A model generated the notes under the pieces. It saw only the letters and a list, made by a program, of their open reading frames with translations, did not search any database and was not told the DNA's origin. The position numbers were made by a program, and so were the translations under genes. From Alloteropsis semialata (Eukaryota > Streptophyta > Magnoliopsida > Poales > Poaceae), in the NCBI GenBank assembly GCA_004135705.1, contig CM014272.1, positions 81,117,370 through 81,181,369 on the forward strand: a stretch of DNA of 64,000 nucleotides, given 5' to 3'. Positions 1 through 10,667 of this stretch are shown here, piece by piece (within the stretch, counting starts at the first letter, position 1; every line of letters starts with the position of its first letter).

Positions 1-217
1 CTCGCATCTTTTTTTTGAGCGTGTATATATACTTGCATCTGCATGGTCTAGATGCGCGCATGCGCCTGTCTGAATTTTGCTGCTTTGGTTGGTATGGACT
101 GCTGGTAATAAACATACTGCCATGCATGCACCGCATGCACTTATATCGCGCTGCTCCACTCTTCTGCGTGGAGCTAATCTTGCTGCACAATGATCAGTGA
201 CTCTCAAGTATGCACTG

Positions 218-828
218 TGTTGACGATCAAAATTGGCAAGGAACAAGTTCTGCAGGAAAACCGGTGGAACAGGATTTGCTAACCGGTGAAACCGGTTTGA
301 TACACTGTGATGCGTCTGACAACGCAAACCGGTGGAACCGGATCTGGAAACCGGTGGAACCGGTTTTCCCCGAGTTGTAATAGATTTGGACTCTTTTTGT
401 AGATCCAAATTGTATTTGGACTTTCCTTGCGGGGCAAGACCTCCCCACCCTATAAATATAAAGGGTTGCGGCCGATTGAGTATCATCCAATCGATCAAAC
501 ACAATTTATCTTTTATTTGTCTTTACTTTTTGTCTCTACTTTATGTTTCTTAAACCCTAGCTCTTCCAAACCCTAATTGATGTTCTTCCTTCGTCTCCAC
601 GACGATTGAGGACGTTCTAGGTGGCCTGACCGATCCTAGAACAACCCAAGGTGCGCACACCCTGACGGGGTCCCTCCCGGGTGAGCGTTCGTTGGTCTTC
701 GCAGGAAACCCTAGCAAGCCGGTTTTACCGGTTTTCCAAGTCGGTTTTACCGGTTTCTGCGCAGCCAGGTCTGCGTTCTGCAATTCCGCGCGTGTGAGTG
801 TTTGGCGCGGCGCGTTTTAGCGTCAACA
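218..828 (+). repeat. 5' LTR
   Basis: 611-bp LTR with 8-bp terminal inverted repeats TGTTGACG/CGTCAACA. It contains a TATA box (TATAAATATA, 451-460) after a CCCCACCC stretch, CCCTAA-containing sequence downstream, and eight copies of the palindrome ACCGGT in two clusters, upstream of the TATA box and near the 3' end. Confidence 0.95.
451..460 (+). promoter_or_regulatory. TATA box of the retrotransposon LTR promoter
   Basis: TATAAATATA sits mid-LTR after a C-rich stretch and recurs at the matching position of the 3' LTR (4001-4010). It probably marks the U3/R promoter about 25-35 bp upstream of the transcription start. Confidence 0.7.
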
Positions 829-876
829 CACTTTTTGGCGACTCCGCTGGGGAACAAGAAAAAAGGATCTACTACC

Positions 877-3656
877 ATGTCGAATCTACCAAAGCCAGGC
901 GAAGTTGATCCTGATAATATTCAGAGGCCGACTGCTAATGAGCTATCGGCTGAGGATCGTCATCTATTCGAGCAACTCCTGCTGCAAGAAAAGGAGGAGA
1001 TGGAACGAGCCAAGAAGAAGCTTGAAGACAAGGCGCAATGGTTCCTCTCACACTTCTCCAAGGATCGAAAGGGTGCTATCTCCAAGGACAAGGAGGTGGT
1101 TGTTCTTTCAGAAGGAGAAGAAGAAAAAGATGAGGTAACACCCACTGTAAGTGCTACATCCGCGCCTGTTACCCTTGATCACATTAATGGCTTATTACTT
1201 TCTGGTCAAAAAAAGTCTTCTTACGATAGTTCAAGGCATGATTGATAAATCCATAGAAAAACAACCTTCGACCGTAATTAGTAATGCTATTAATTCTGAT
1301 GTAGTGGGTACTTCACAGCATGCAATTGTACCTCAAAATTCATTGGCAGCAGTACCACCCAAAAATCCACAATATGGGATGCCGTTGAATCAGTTAACAG
1401 GACAGAATTCTCAGGGACAATTTGGCCAGGCAATTCCGGTGAAACCGGTTTCTGTAACCGGTCCTACCGGTTTTAACACCATCACGCAAAACGGCCAAAA
1501 TCCGGTCCAACCGGTTGTAGGAACCGGTCCTACCGGTTCTAATCCTGTTATTACATATCAGACAACACCTGAGCTTATAACTAGCATGCCAATTGTTCAG
1601 GCTAATTCTGGACGAGTTAATGGTGTTTCTGGTCATATACCTACATGTACTCCAATGACATATACTACAAATCCTATGTCTTCCCAAAGTTCGGGTTATT
1701 TGCAACAACCATTACATGCATCACCGAACCAAATGTCACAACATGTGCCAAATGTCAATGATTAGCAAAGCTCAAATGAACTTTATATTCAGAGTCTGAT
1801 GGAAGAATATAAAAAAGATTTGGCTATTTTGATTAAGGATACTTTTGGCGTAGAGGTTAAGAATAAAACTTTAGTATATCAGAAACCTTATCCTCCAGTT
1901 TTTGATACTATGCCTTATCCTCAAGGTTTTAAAGTGCCAGAATTTATCAAATTTACTGGGGAAGACAATAGGACTACATGGGAGCATATTAGCCAGTTTA
2001 ATGCACAAATGGATATTCATGGTAGCGTTGATCATTTGAAAGTTAGATTATTTCTTTTGTCATTATCTGGTGTTGCTTTCTCATGGTTTTCGGCATTATC
2101 TCCTAATTCTATTTATACATGGTCTCAATTAGAACATAAATTCCATGAACACTTTTATAGTGGTGATAATGAATTGAGGCTATCTCACTTAACATCGGTT
2201 ATGCAAAAGAATGATGAATCTGTTGCAGATTATATTAGAAGATTTAGAGATACAAAAAACCGATGTTATAGTTTGATTATTTCTGAAAAAGATTTTGCCG
2301 AATTAGCTTTTAAAGGTTTGAAATCTCATATCAAAGATAAATTAGAAGGCTATGAGTTTCTTACCATTAATCAAGTATTACAAAAGGCTTTGGTTCAAGA
2401 AAGCCGAAGTAAAGATGCTAGGCCAAAATCTGATCGTCCTAACATGCATATGTTAAACAATGATTTATTGGACGATGAGAATGGAGAAGTATGTGCTGCT
2501 GAATTTACATGGCAAGCAAGTCTCAATCATATAGTTGCCCTTCATTTAAGCCGATCCACAAAAATCGGCAAGAAGAAGTGAAATTTACTTTTGATGTGTC
2601 CAAATGTGATAGGATATTTGATGAGTTGCATAAAAACGGATACATCAGATGTGCATATACTTTACCATCGCTTGATGAGTTGAAGCGACGTGCATATTGT
2701 AAATTTCATAATTCTTTTTCACATGCAACTAATGATTGTAATGTATTTCGTAGGCGAATTCAATCGGCCCTTAATGAAGGCCATTTGACTTTGCATGAAA
2801 TGAAAGTTGATTCTGATCTTTTCCTAAGAATTTCTCTATCAATACCATTGAATTACAGAATCCAAAAGTGTTGATCCGGCCGAATCAAGCCGATACAACA
2901 AAAGGGAAAAATGTAATCATTGGTGAAGTACAACCAGAACAGAAAAGGAGCAAGAAGGTATGGCTGAAGAAAGACCCTCAAGTTGCAAAAAAGAATTCGA
3001 CGCTCGGGGGGCAAACCAAGAGCAAATGTGCTGGTTCTGATAGAACCGGTGGAACCGGTTCCTCAAACCGGTATAACCGGTTTATACCTGGAGACTCTGA
3101 TGGTTCAAAAAAGAAAGCAGGGCCGACCTTTGAAGAGCTTTTTGAAAAGTATAAGAAGAAGGGAGCTGCCCAGAAACAAAGGAGTCGATCACATAGCACT
3201 GGAGATGCAAATTCACCACCAAGACATCAAGGTAGCCAAAAATTTCACCAATACCAAGGTAATTGTGCTGCTGCGCCATATTATTTTGGTGGATCCTATA
3301 TGCCGTTGTCTTGGTCATATCCTTGTTATTATGCTCCTAGTGACTATAGTAGTATGTGCATGCCACCATATATTATTTCTTATCCAAATTTTGGTGTACC
3401 GCAACAACCGATTGTTTATAATGATGATCTGGTTAAAAGAGATGCATTTACTAATCCCAAACAGTGTGAGAACAGTAGCAAATCAGATTCTAAATATATG
3501 CAGCCGAGGTGGTATCCCTCAGGCTTAACTCGCACTCAAAAGAGAAAGTTACAAAGAATGCGTAGGCAATCAATGGAGCCAGAGGTTGAGCAGAAATCAG
3601 CAGGACCTACAAGGATGGTGTGGAGACCAAAACAAGTCGTTTCAACTTCAACATAG
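877..3656 (+). pseudogene. Degenerate gag of the LTR element
   Basis: The reading starts at ATG 877 (MSNLPKPGEVDPDN) and can be followed to the stop at 3656 only by changing frame. A shift lies in the A7 run at 1208-1214, an in-frame stop at 1763-1765, and further shifts near 2515-2530 and 2845-2860. The central part (about 1800-2430) resembles a retrotransposon gag domain, with spaced aromatic residues (W..FSALSP, W.QLEHKFHEHF, VADYIRRFRD). Around 2690-2740 the protein reads CKFHNSFSHATNDC, a CX2HX4HX4C pattern like a zinc knuckle but with His for the second Cys. The C-terminal third is rich in Pro, Tyr, Lys and Gln. It once served as nucleocapsid/capsid protein; this copy cannot make it. 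Confidence 0.85.
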
Positions 3657-3768
3657 GCGGGACGCATGACATGGCCGATGCTTCGTATGTTTAACATCGT
3701 CCAAAGAACAATTTTGATCTTAGAAGTGTTTTCTAGTGCACTAGTTTACTAGAAAACAGGGGGGCATA

Positions 3769-4378
3769 TGTTGACGATCAAAATTGGCAAGTAACAAGTT
3801 CTGCAGGAAAACCGGTGGAACCGGATTTGCTAACCGGTGGAACCGGTTTGATACACTGTGATGCGTCTGACAACGCAAACCGGTGGAACCGGATCTGGAA
3901 ACCGGTGGAATGGTTTTCCCCGAGTTGTAATAGATTTGGACTCTTTTTGTAGATCCGAATTGTATTTGGACTTTCCTTGCGGGGCAAGACCTCCCCACCC
4001 TATAAATATAAAGGGTTGCGGCCGATTGAGTATCATCCAATCGATCAAACACAATTTATCTTTTATTTGTCTTTACTTTTTGTCTCTACTTTATGTTTCT
4101 TAAACCCTAGCTCTTCCAAACCCTAATTGTTGTTCTTCCTTCGTCTTCACGACGATTGAGGACGTTCTAGGTGGCCTGACCGATCCTAGAACAACCCAAG
4201 GTGCGCACACCCTGACGGGGTCCCTCCCGGGTGAGCATTCGTTGGTCTTCGCAGGAAACCCTAGCAAACCGGTTTTACCGGTTTCCCAAACCGGTTTTAC
4301 CGGTTTCTGCGCAGCCAGGTCTGCGTTCTGCGATTCCGCGCGTGTGAGTGTTTGGCGCGGCGCGTTTTAGCGTCAACA
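3769..4378 (+). repeat. 3' LTR
   Basis: 610-bp partner of the 5' LTR, with the same termini and a TATA box at 4001-4010. It has nine ACCGGT copies, because substitutions against the 5' LTR fall partly inside these motifs. The TSD copy CACTG follows directly. Confidence 0.95.
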
Positions 4379-4759
4379 CACTGCATGCGTCATCTAGGCT
4401 CTGCTTCGAATCGATGCAGAGAGCCTTACATTTGCCGGCGTTTGTTTTCAGAAACCAACATTTTACTGACCCAACTAGTCGATGCAATACTGAAAATTAG
4501 TCATCAAGCCAATAAACTGCTCTCTTCTGCAGCAGTTATAGCCATGTATGCAAGTAAAATGTTGTTTAGTTATTTGACAGGTAAGTATGGCTGAGACATG
4601 TTCTGATCCCTCCTGAATCCAGGGTGTCTTGAAGACCACATGCTAGCCCCCCCATTCCCCATGAGAAATGGAGGGCCATATGATCTCTAGCTCCTGCGTG
4701 CATGGGGACTCAGCATGAAGACGACGACGCTGGCTTCTTCTGTGTTACCGCGCGCTTCA

Positions 4760-4887
4760 GGGGGTGTTTAGTTCATCCCTTTTGCATCTATTTTGCGAAA
4801 TGCACGTGGTCCAATACACTTTTTTTTTCCTATGCACGTAACCCAATGCATAAATAATATGCATAACAACTGCATCTAAACACCCCC
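4760..4887. mobile_element. MITE with GGGGGTGTTTAG termini
   Basis: A 128-bp element with terminal inverted repeats GGGGGTGTTTAG / CTAAACACCCCC, flanked by 3-bp TSDs TCA (4757-4759 and 4888-4890). It is non-coding. A relative lies at 42144-42272. The 3-bp TSD fits PIF/Harbinger or CACTA relatives; the superfamily is not settled by the sequence alone. Confidence 0.8.
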
Positions 4888-5108
4888 TCAAATTGCGTGC
4901 TCCTCCACGTGCTTGCCATCATATGGCTTGAGAGTTTGGAGCACTGCGAGTTCGAGCAATATGCTAGTGCTCCAGGTTTAATTTCAGCTCTCACGCACAT
5001 CGGAGTCGGTGAGCTGACGACGAGCTTTTTTAAAAAATTATCTCCGACAGCAACGCAGATGAAAAGGGAAATATAATGCAGGCATCTTTGTTCACAATTG
5101 AGTAAAAA

Positions 5109-5151
5109 AATAAATGCATAGGTGAACAGCTGCGTTACCTATGCATTTATT
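5109..5151. repeat. Perfect 15-bp inverted repeat (hairpin)
   Basis: Arms at 5109-5123 (AATAAATGCATAGGT) and 5137-5151 are perfect reverse complements around a 13-base loop. No gene starts or ends here. It may be the core of a decayed MITE. Confidence 0.7.
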
Positions 5152-5445
5152 TGAAATTTTTCTTTGGTCAGGTCAACATGTACATTTGATCGAAGTTGCT
5201 ACTGGACAAAGACACATGATCTCCAACTTTTCTATCACAGTTTCATGAAAATATTTCACTAGTGTGCACACTTTAAAACTCGATCAAGACAAAAGAAGCC
5301 GGGGGAGAAAAGGACAGAGATTCCCCTCCTGGTCCGAGAGCCAGGCTAAAAGGCTTGGGACTTGGGAGCCACCTGTCCGGTGCTCCCAGTTCAAGGAGGC
5401 CCTCCATATCACCCCATCGGATATGCCACTACTCCCTGTTTCTAC

Positions 5446-5453
5446 TATAAATA
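5446..5453 (+). promoter_or_regulatory. TATA box of the small spliced gene
   Basis: TATAAATA lies about 170 bp upstream of a plausible leader-exon donor (5616/5617) and about 600 bp upstream of the ATG at 6052. The leader between them is CT-rich, as grass 5' UTRs often are. Confidence 0.5.
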
Positions 5454-5695
5454 ACTGTGCATCCAAGTGAGCGAGGCAAAGCAGCAGACTATAGCGGTGA
5501 GGGTCCTCTCCTCTACCACTAGTCCACTCTGCTAGCAGCTAGCTTACCAAAATCTCGCATCTGCTCGAATCGATCTGAAAAACTCATATATCCTCCTCAG
5601 CTCCAAGAGCACGCAGGTGATCTTCATTTCTCAAGCATGTCTTTCCTGCAGCTTCAACTTCTTTTTGCACTGCACAGTAGCCACTAGTTTTTTTT

Positions 5696-5812
5696 CTGCT
5701 CTCCGTTCCGTCATATTTACTATCCGAGTTTAATTTCTCTGAATTATTTGCAAGTTCTGCTCTCCGTTCCGTCATATTTACTATCCGAGTTTCTCTGAAT
5801 TATTTGTAAGTT
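5696..5812 (+). repeat. Tandem duplication in the leader intron
   Basis: A block of about 60 bp beginning CTGCTCTCCGTTCCG is repeated head to tail (5696-5756 and 5757-5812). The second copy lacks 5 bp (TTTAA region). It lies within the leader intron of the small gene. Confidence 0.85.
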
Positions 5813-6051
5813 CGTCTAACAAGATTGACAAGCCTTTATATAGTGGAGCTTAATTTGAGATGTGTTATTGGACATCAATAGTCTCCAACACCTGTTTGTC
5901 CTCTAGGATCTCTCCCCTAGCTACTTCTAGTCACTAGCTAGTCGCTTGCTCTTTGATCCCTTTATATATCTCATCTTTTGTAAACTCTACTATACTGATG
6001 ATCACTAATTTCCTTGCTTTCCTGCAGATCTCTGATCCCAAGCTGCCCAAC

Positions 6052-6394
6052 ATGGCGAATGAGGACCCTTTTGAGGATGAAAAGACTAGATCTCATACTG
6101 CTAACAACATCAGTACTGTAAGTGTATTTCGTGCTATCGTTCGTTTGAGAATATAATGGACAGAACAAATATATAGCAGTACAGTTCTGACAATAATATA
6201 TCTTATTGATTTTAATTTCACGTCAATCTTTCCAGGATAACAAGGAAGAACATATGTTCAGGCTGCAGGTTTCAGCCCATGATCAGTACAAAACGGCGAC
6301 ATTGGACTTCAAGACTGCCAGAACTATCACTGATGAAACTTCACGCCGACCTCGCTTGCAAGGACAAGCTAATAGCGTGGTCACTCCCACGTAG
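6052..6394 (+). CDS. Small spliced gene, 74-residue protein of unknown function
   Basis: Coding exons 6052-6117 and 6236-6394 join in phase across a GTAAGT...TTCCAG intron and give a 74-residue product starting MANEDPFEDEKTRSHT and ending at TAG. Upstream are a TATA box (5446), a probable leader exon ending CGCAG/GTGATC at 5616, and a leader intron ending TTTCCTGCAG at 6027. The protein is hydrophilic, with an acidic N-terminus and a basic, Arg/Thr-rich C-terminus. It has no signal peptide, membrane segment or recognisable domain. I do not recognise the family. The promoter-leader-intron-ORF arrangement argues for a real transcript, but a spliced non-coding RNA or decayed gene end is possible. 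Confidence 0.45.
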
Positions 6395-6887
6395 CCTATG
6401 AACGGTGCTATCCCGACTGAGCTTTCCATTCCTCGAAACCTCTCTCCTCTCTTGCCTCGGTTGACTCATACATCCGTTTTCTGGTTCCTCATGCCAGAAT
6501 TAACGTTCTTGACCTTGTAAGGCCTCTTCTTGACCTTGTAAGGCCCTATCTCTACGTCTGGCTCCTCTTCACGCCTCCTTCTCGCTTCTTTCTTGCTACC
6601 CATGGAATCAGTCTCACCATTGCCGTGTTCGCCGGGCTCTCGCAACCACCTACTTCTTGCTCCCTTCTATCCCTCCTGAGCTAGCTTATCCCATGTAACC
6701 TTGCATGTTTGATTTATATGTGCTGGGTTTATTTAATATCATGATGGTTATTAGATTTCTACTCCGTAAGAGCAGTTCACTTTGTTTTTTTCTTGGAGGC
6801 ACAAAACGCAATGTCTACTTATACTCTCTTTTACACGATCCTTGTAGTTAAAAAAAAATGTGAGATGCCGATTGTATTAAAAGAAGC

Positions 6888-7222
6888 GAGTTCTTTTACG
6901 GTACTCCATACTACTCTATATCAGTGTCTAAGAAGGACCAATATAAAAAAATCATACGGTTCAAATTAATTGTATACCATTGGAAACTTTAACTGTAGTA
7001 TAGTAGTATACAGTGAGCAGTATAGTGATATATGGGTATTTTGGGGAAAAATAAAGGCGCAATTGATTTTAAAAAATCACTTTGATCCTTAATATATATA
7101 TATTTGCATTTTTAATCTCTAATTTCATTTTCATCAAAGTGAAATTACTAAACTACCCCTTATTTATGGGGGTCTATACTATGTACCACTCATTGGTAGT
7201 ATGGAGTACTGTAAAAGAGCTC
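6888..7222. mobile_element. TIR element with 5-bp TSD
   Basis: Left end GAGTTCTTTTACGGTACTCC and right end (inverted) GAGCTCTTTTACAGTACTCC form TIRs of about 26 bp with a few mismatches. GAAGC occurs directly outside both ends (6883-6887 and 7223-7227). The interior is 335 bp, AT-rich and non-coding. I cannot assign the superfamily; a chance 5-bp match is the main alternative for the TSD. Confidence 0.7.
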
Positions 7223-7397
7223 GAAGCAGTGCATACCATGCATATAACTGCTAAGTCAAAACTTTTCGCAAAATGTTCGCCAACAACAATGCATCTGCAT
7301 GGTGTTGACTGGTTATTTCAATTGCAATATTTGTGCATAGCAAGAAGTTAACTTCAGCTAATCCATCAATCAGTCAAACTAATCTTGGTAGCACTAA

Positions 7398-7499
7398 GGC
7401 CATCCCCAATGGGAAGTTTCATTTCGCAGTTCCCAAAAGTGCCATGTCACCGAAAGAGATTTGAAACGATGAACAAAACGAGTCCCACTAGGACTGGCC
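7398..7499. mobile_element. Tourist-like MITE, TAA TSD
   Basis: A 102-bp element with imperfect TIRs (GGCCATCCCCAATGGG against the inverted right end GGCCAGTCCTAGTGGG), flanked by TAA on both sides (7395-7397 and 7500-7502). The 3-bp TAA duplication is typical of PIF/Harbinger-derived MITEs. Confidence 0.65.
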
Positions 7500-8038
7500 T
7501 AAGGAGAATTAAACCCATCAAATAAACAACTGTACAATTGTGTCTAGATCAGAACCCATTACTATTTAAAGACAAGTTTACAATGCTTGGATACCACCTT
7601 ATATTTCAGGAAGTAGGGAGTAATTATCAAAGTAGAGTAATCTTTTTCGAGACGGTGCTTATAATTCAGCGAATATATTCATTCAAATGGTCACACTGCC
7701 TTGCAACCTGGGCCACCGAGGAAATAATGATAGCAGGTAGGACTTGTGACTTGGGTGACGAGCATTGATGCATGCATGCTCTTCACTGTGCACGGCGGCG
7801 TCTATAGATGCATGATGAGTGCAAGTGTTTGCAAGCGCGTAACGACTACTGAGCAGGAACGACGACGTCGCAGCGCAGGTTATGCTTATGCATATGCCAT
7901 CTTGTGTGTAGCTTTATCAGGGCAGGCATCCGGCCACTTGTGAAATGGTACGGTGGTCGGTCTCTCGATCTCGTGCAGCTGACAATGCAAAAGCATTATT
8001 ACCTGCAGCAAAAGGCTTTTCGATCTGCTCTATATATG

Positions 8039-8360
8039 CAGGGACGGAGCCAGGATTGAAATATAGGGGGGCCAACAGTGTTGAACATGTCTTGTAATAG
8101 AGGTTGATGACCTCTTTAATTACTAAATATATATTTTTATGAGATTATTTTAGATGGCTAATTACATAGGTGTTTGTTTTCTCAAATTTCTTAATAGTTT
8201 TTTTAAGTTATGAGATACTCGTTACTTAATTACTAAAGATCTAGTATATAACTTAATTACTACTCTATATAAATTATGAGATACTCGTTACTTGGTTAGG
8301 CTTGACACAAAGCATAGGGGGGCCATGGCCCCTGCCAGCCCCCCCTTGTCTCCGTCCCTG
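8039..8360. mobile_element. hAT-type MITE, 8-bp TSD TATATATG
   Basis: The ends CAGGGACGGAGCCAGG and (inverted) CAGGGACGGAGAC form TIRs. A perfect 8-bp duplication TATATATG flanks the 322-bp element (8031-8038 and 8361-8368). Inside, GGGGGGCCA-type motifs recur next to both termini. It is non-coding. Confidence 0.85.
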
Positions 8361-8533
8361 TATATATGACAGATTGATCGTTTTATTTGCTACTGGGAAA
8401 AAGAAACAATGAAACATCATGCATGTGGCTGGCTGCCAACGCGACGCTCAATTATTTGGTGGTCGCCTTGGCCGGCATGCATGCAGACATGCAGTGCATG
8501 CAGGTCTGCAGACTGCAGCCCCCCCACCCCCGG

Positions 8534-9242
8534 TAGGGATGAAAGCGGATCGGATCGGATTGGATCGGATAATATATTTTTCATATCCTTATCCATATTT
8601 TTTTTGTCGGATTTGGAGAGGAGCGGATATTACACGGATACGGATATGGATGCGGATTTTTTAGGATATCGGAAATGGTGCGGAGTCGGAGCGGTGTCGG
8701 AGCGGACACGGATTAATATAGTCGGATAATATATGCTCATGTGTAGATTATTATTGTGATCAATAGTTCCTCAACCAAAACCATTAAGTAGCAACGTAAC
8801 ACGAAAAAATACTCAACTTTATAGTTCACAAATCACAACAGTGTTCGCAAATCACCGCTAAAGTTATCTTTGGAGTTGACACTAAGACTCCACACTTAAT
8901 GACGAACAAAAACTACTACAAGGTCTGATTTCAAACTTATGAGTAGGGAGCGACATAAAACTAAATTACGTAGGTGTCTTATTGTTTGGGGTTTACGAAT
9001 GACTATTTGGGTTTGCTAGAATAGTCGGATATCCTATTATAAGGTTCGGATAATCCGCGTTCAATTATCGGATAATCCATATCCATCGGATTTCACTAAA
9101 ACCATATCCTACTCCACATCCGCACACAATCGGATTCGGATTATCCATATCCGCACGGATACCAAAAATCCTGCCCCATATCCGCAAAAATCGGATTCGG
9201 ATCGGATCGGATGCGGAAATTATCCACTCCACTTTCATCCTT
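8534..9242. mobile_element. TIR element packed with CGGAT/ATCCG repeats
   Basis: The left end reads TAGGGATGAAAGCGG; the right end inverted reads AAGGATGAAAGTGG. Both subterminal regions (8550-8720 and 9020-9225) are dense arrays of CGGAT on the left and its complement ATCCG on the right. The flanks ACCCCCGG and GTCCCCGG may be a decayed 8-bp TSD, suggesting hAT. No ORF is supported. Confidence 0.6.
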
Positions 9243-9812
9243 GTCCCCGGGCATCAGCTCGCAAAGTTCAGTTCGTAGCGCATGCATGATAGCATGCAGA
9301 CGATGGTGCAGACAATTGGATGATTGCCACTGGACTCTCGTTTGTTCATCGGCTCATCGGCGGATTCGCAAACGTCCCTGTCGATCTGTGTTGTGTGACT
9401 GTGTCTCCTATACTGATCATGCACAGATTGGACAGATTCCCCTGCGTGCTGGACTGCTTGCCCTGCATGCAGCGCAGCTTTGCATTGCCGCGCCCGTGTC
9501 CGATCTGGCCCGTGCGGGCTGGTGAGTGGCGATCGAGTTGTTTGCTGCAACTCCGAATCCGATCCCGTGCGTGCATGTGCGCCCATGTCCGTCCATTTCC
9601 ATGGGTACGGTCCATCAGGAGTTGCACGCAATATACGGTGACCTGAAGTACTGAATCCCTGACCAACTGTTCATGTCATGTATCGCCATCGACATGTGCG
9701 TACGTGCGCTATGCTACGGCGTGTGTGATGGACAACCGACCACTCGATCACATAGCTCGTCACTTTACATGCACGCATGTAACTTTTCTGCAAAAATCAT
9801 TCTTGGCGATGG

Positions 9813-10659
9813 CAGGCCCGGGCCCAGGGCACGTGCAGCCCGTGCGACGGAACAGGGCCCCCGATTTGCAGGGGCCCCAGTTCTTAGCACTTCGGCCCAC
9901 TAGGTTGAGGCCCAGATAGTCCAAACGCTTCGGCCTCGGCTTCCTCCCGTCGATTTGTTTGGGTTCCTGGCGCCGCGGAACATCGCAGGACGCGCGGGCA
10001 CGCAACTACGCAAGTGCCGCCCTAGTCGAGAGGCGAGGCGACCCGTTGTTGTAGAGCCGGCGGCGAGCCGCACTCTCCGCTGCCGGACGCTGGTCTTGCC
10101 GATCTGCGCAATGATTCTGCAGGAGGCACGAAGCAGCAGGACGGCACACGGCAGTCGGGGAAACACGAAGTCTAGCGTTAACATGCCCTACAATTTATGT
10201 ATATTATTTTACTTAATCTCTCTCCGACTTGAATTGATGAATTCTACAATCTTTAATCCTTCGTATTATGAACAGAATCGTATACATATGGCATGGATAG
10301 ACGCTACTGTTCGGTGTTTCATGATTAAAACATATCTTCTAGGAAATATGATTCGGGATTATGAGCACATTATTACTGATTTTATTTTAAGAACACTTAA
10401 ATATTAAAATTTTTCAAATAACCATGCAACTTCAAGCTGAATAGGTAGAAGTCTTGGTATACTTTGTTGCTATGTAATATTCCCTCCGGTTATATTTATA
10501 TGATGTTTCACATAGCGAGTTTAGCTTGCATTTAACTCTAATTTATTGTCGAAGATATAGTATGTATTAGCATACATTATTATTGCTTTATTTTTTAAGG
10601 CTGATAGGGCCCTTGTTAAAGTTTGGCACAGGGCCCTGTATCTTGCCGGCCCGGCCCTG
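9813..10659. mobile_element. Non-autonomous hAT element, 8-bp TSD GGCGATGG
   Basis: An 847-bp element starting CAGGCCCGGGCCCAGGG and ending CCGGCCCGGCCCTG, flanked by a perfect 8-bp TSD GGCGATGG at 9805-9812 and 10660-10667. Subterminal GGGCCC-rich motifs occur at both ends around an AT-rich core. A CCCTCCGGTTATA stretch near 10482 may be a Stowaway fragment inside it. No transposase ORF is present. Confidence 0.85.
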
Positions 10660-10667
10660 GGCGATGG

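Larger units (their letters stand above)
218..4378 (+). mobile_element. Complete non-autonomous LTR retrotransposon (gag only)
   Basis: Two nearly identical direct repeats (218-828 and 3769-4378) both begin TGTTGACG and end CGTCAACA. The whole is flanked by a perfect 5-bp TSD, CACTG, at 213-217 and 4379-4383. A primer-binding-like stretch with TGGCGACTCC starts about 8 bases after the 5' LTR, and a purine tract ending in GGGGGG precedes the 3' LTR. The 2.9 kb interior encodes only a gag-like protein; I see no protease, reverse transcriptase, RNase H or integrase, so the element must have moved with enzymes supplied in trans. The LTRs differ by 13 substitutions and one 1-bp indel in about 610 bp (roughly 2 percent), which means a fairly recent insertion. 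The gag domain suggests Ty3/gypsy affinity, but without pol that is inference. Confidence 0.95.

Noticed and set aside
9211..9666. Cluster of 100-codon frames on both strands
   Set aside because: Overlapping frames on both strands in a GC-moderate stretch, with no motif or splice signals and Cys/Arg-rich random composition.
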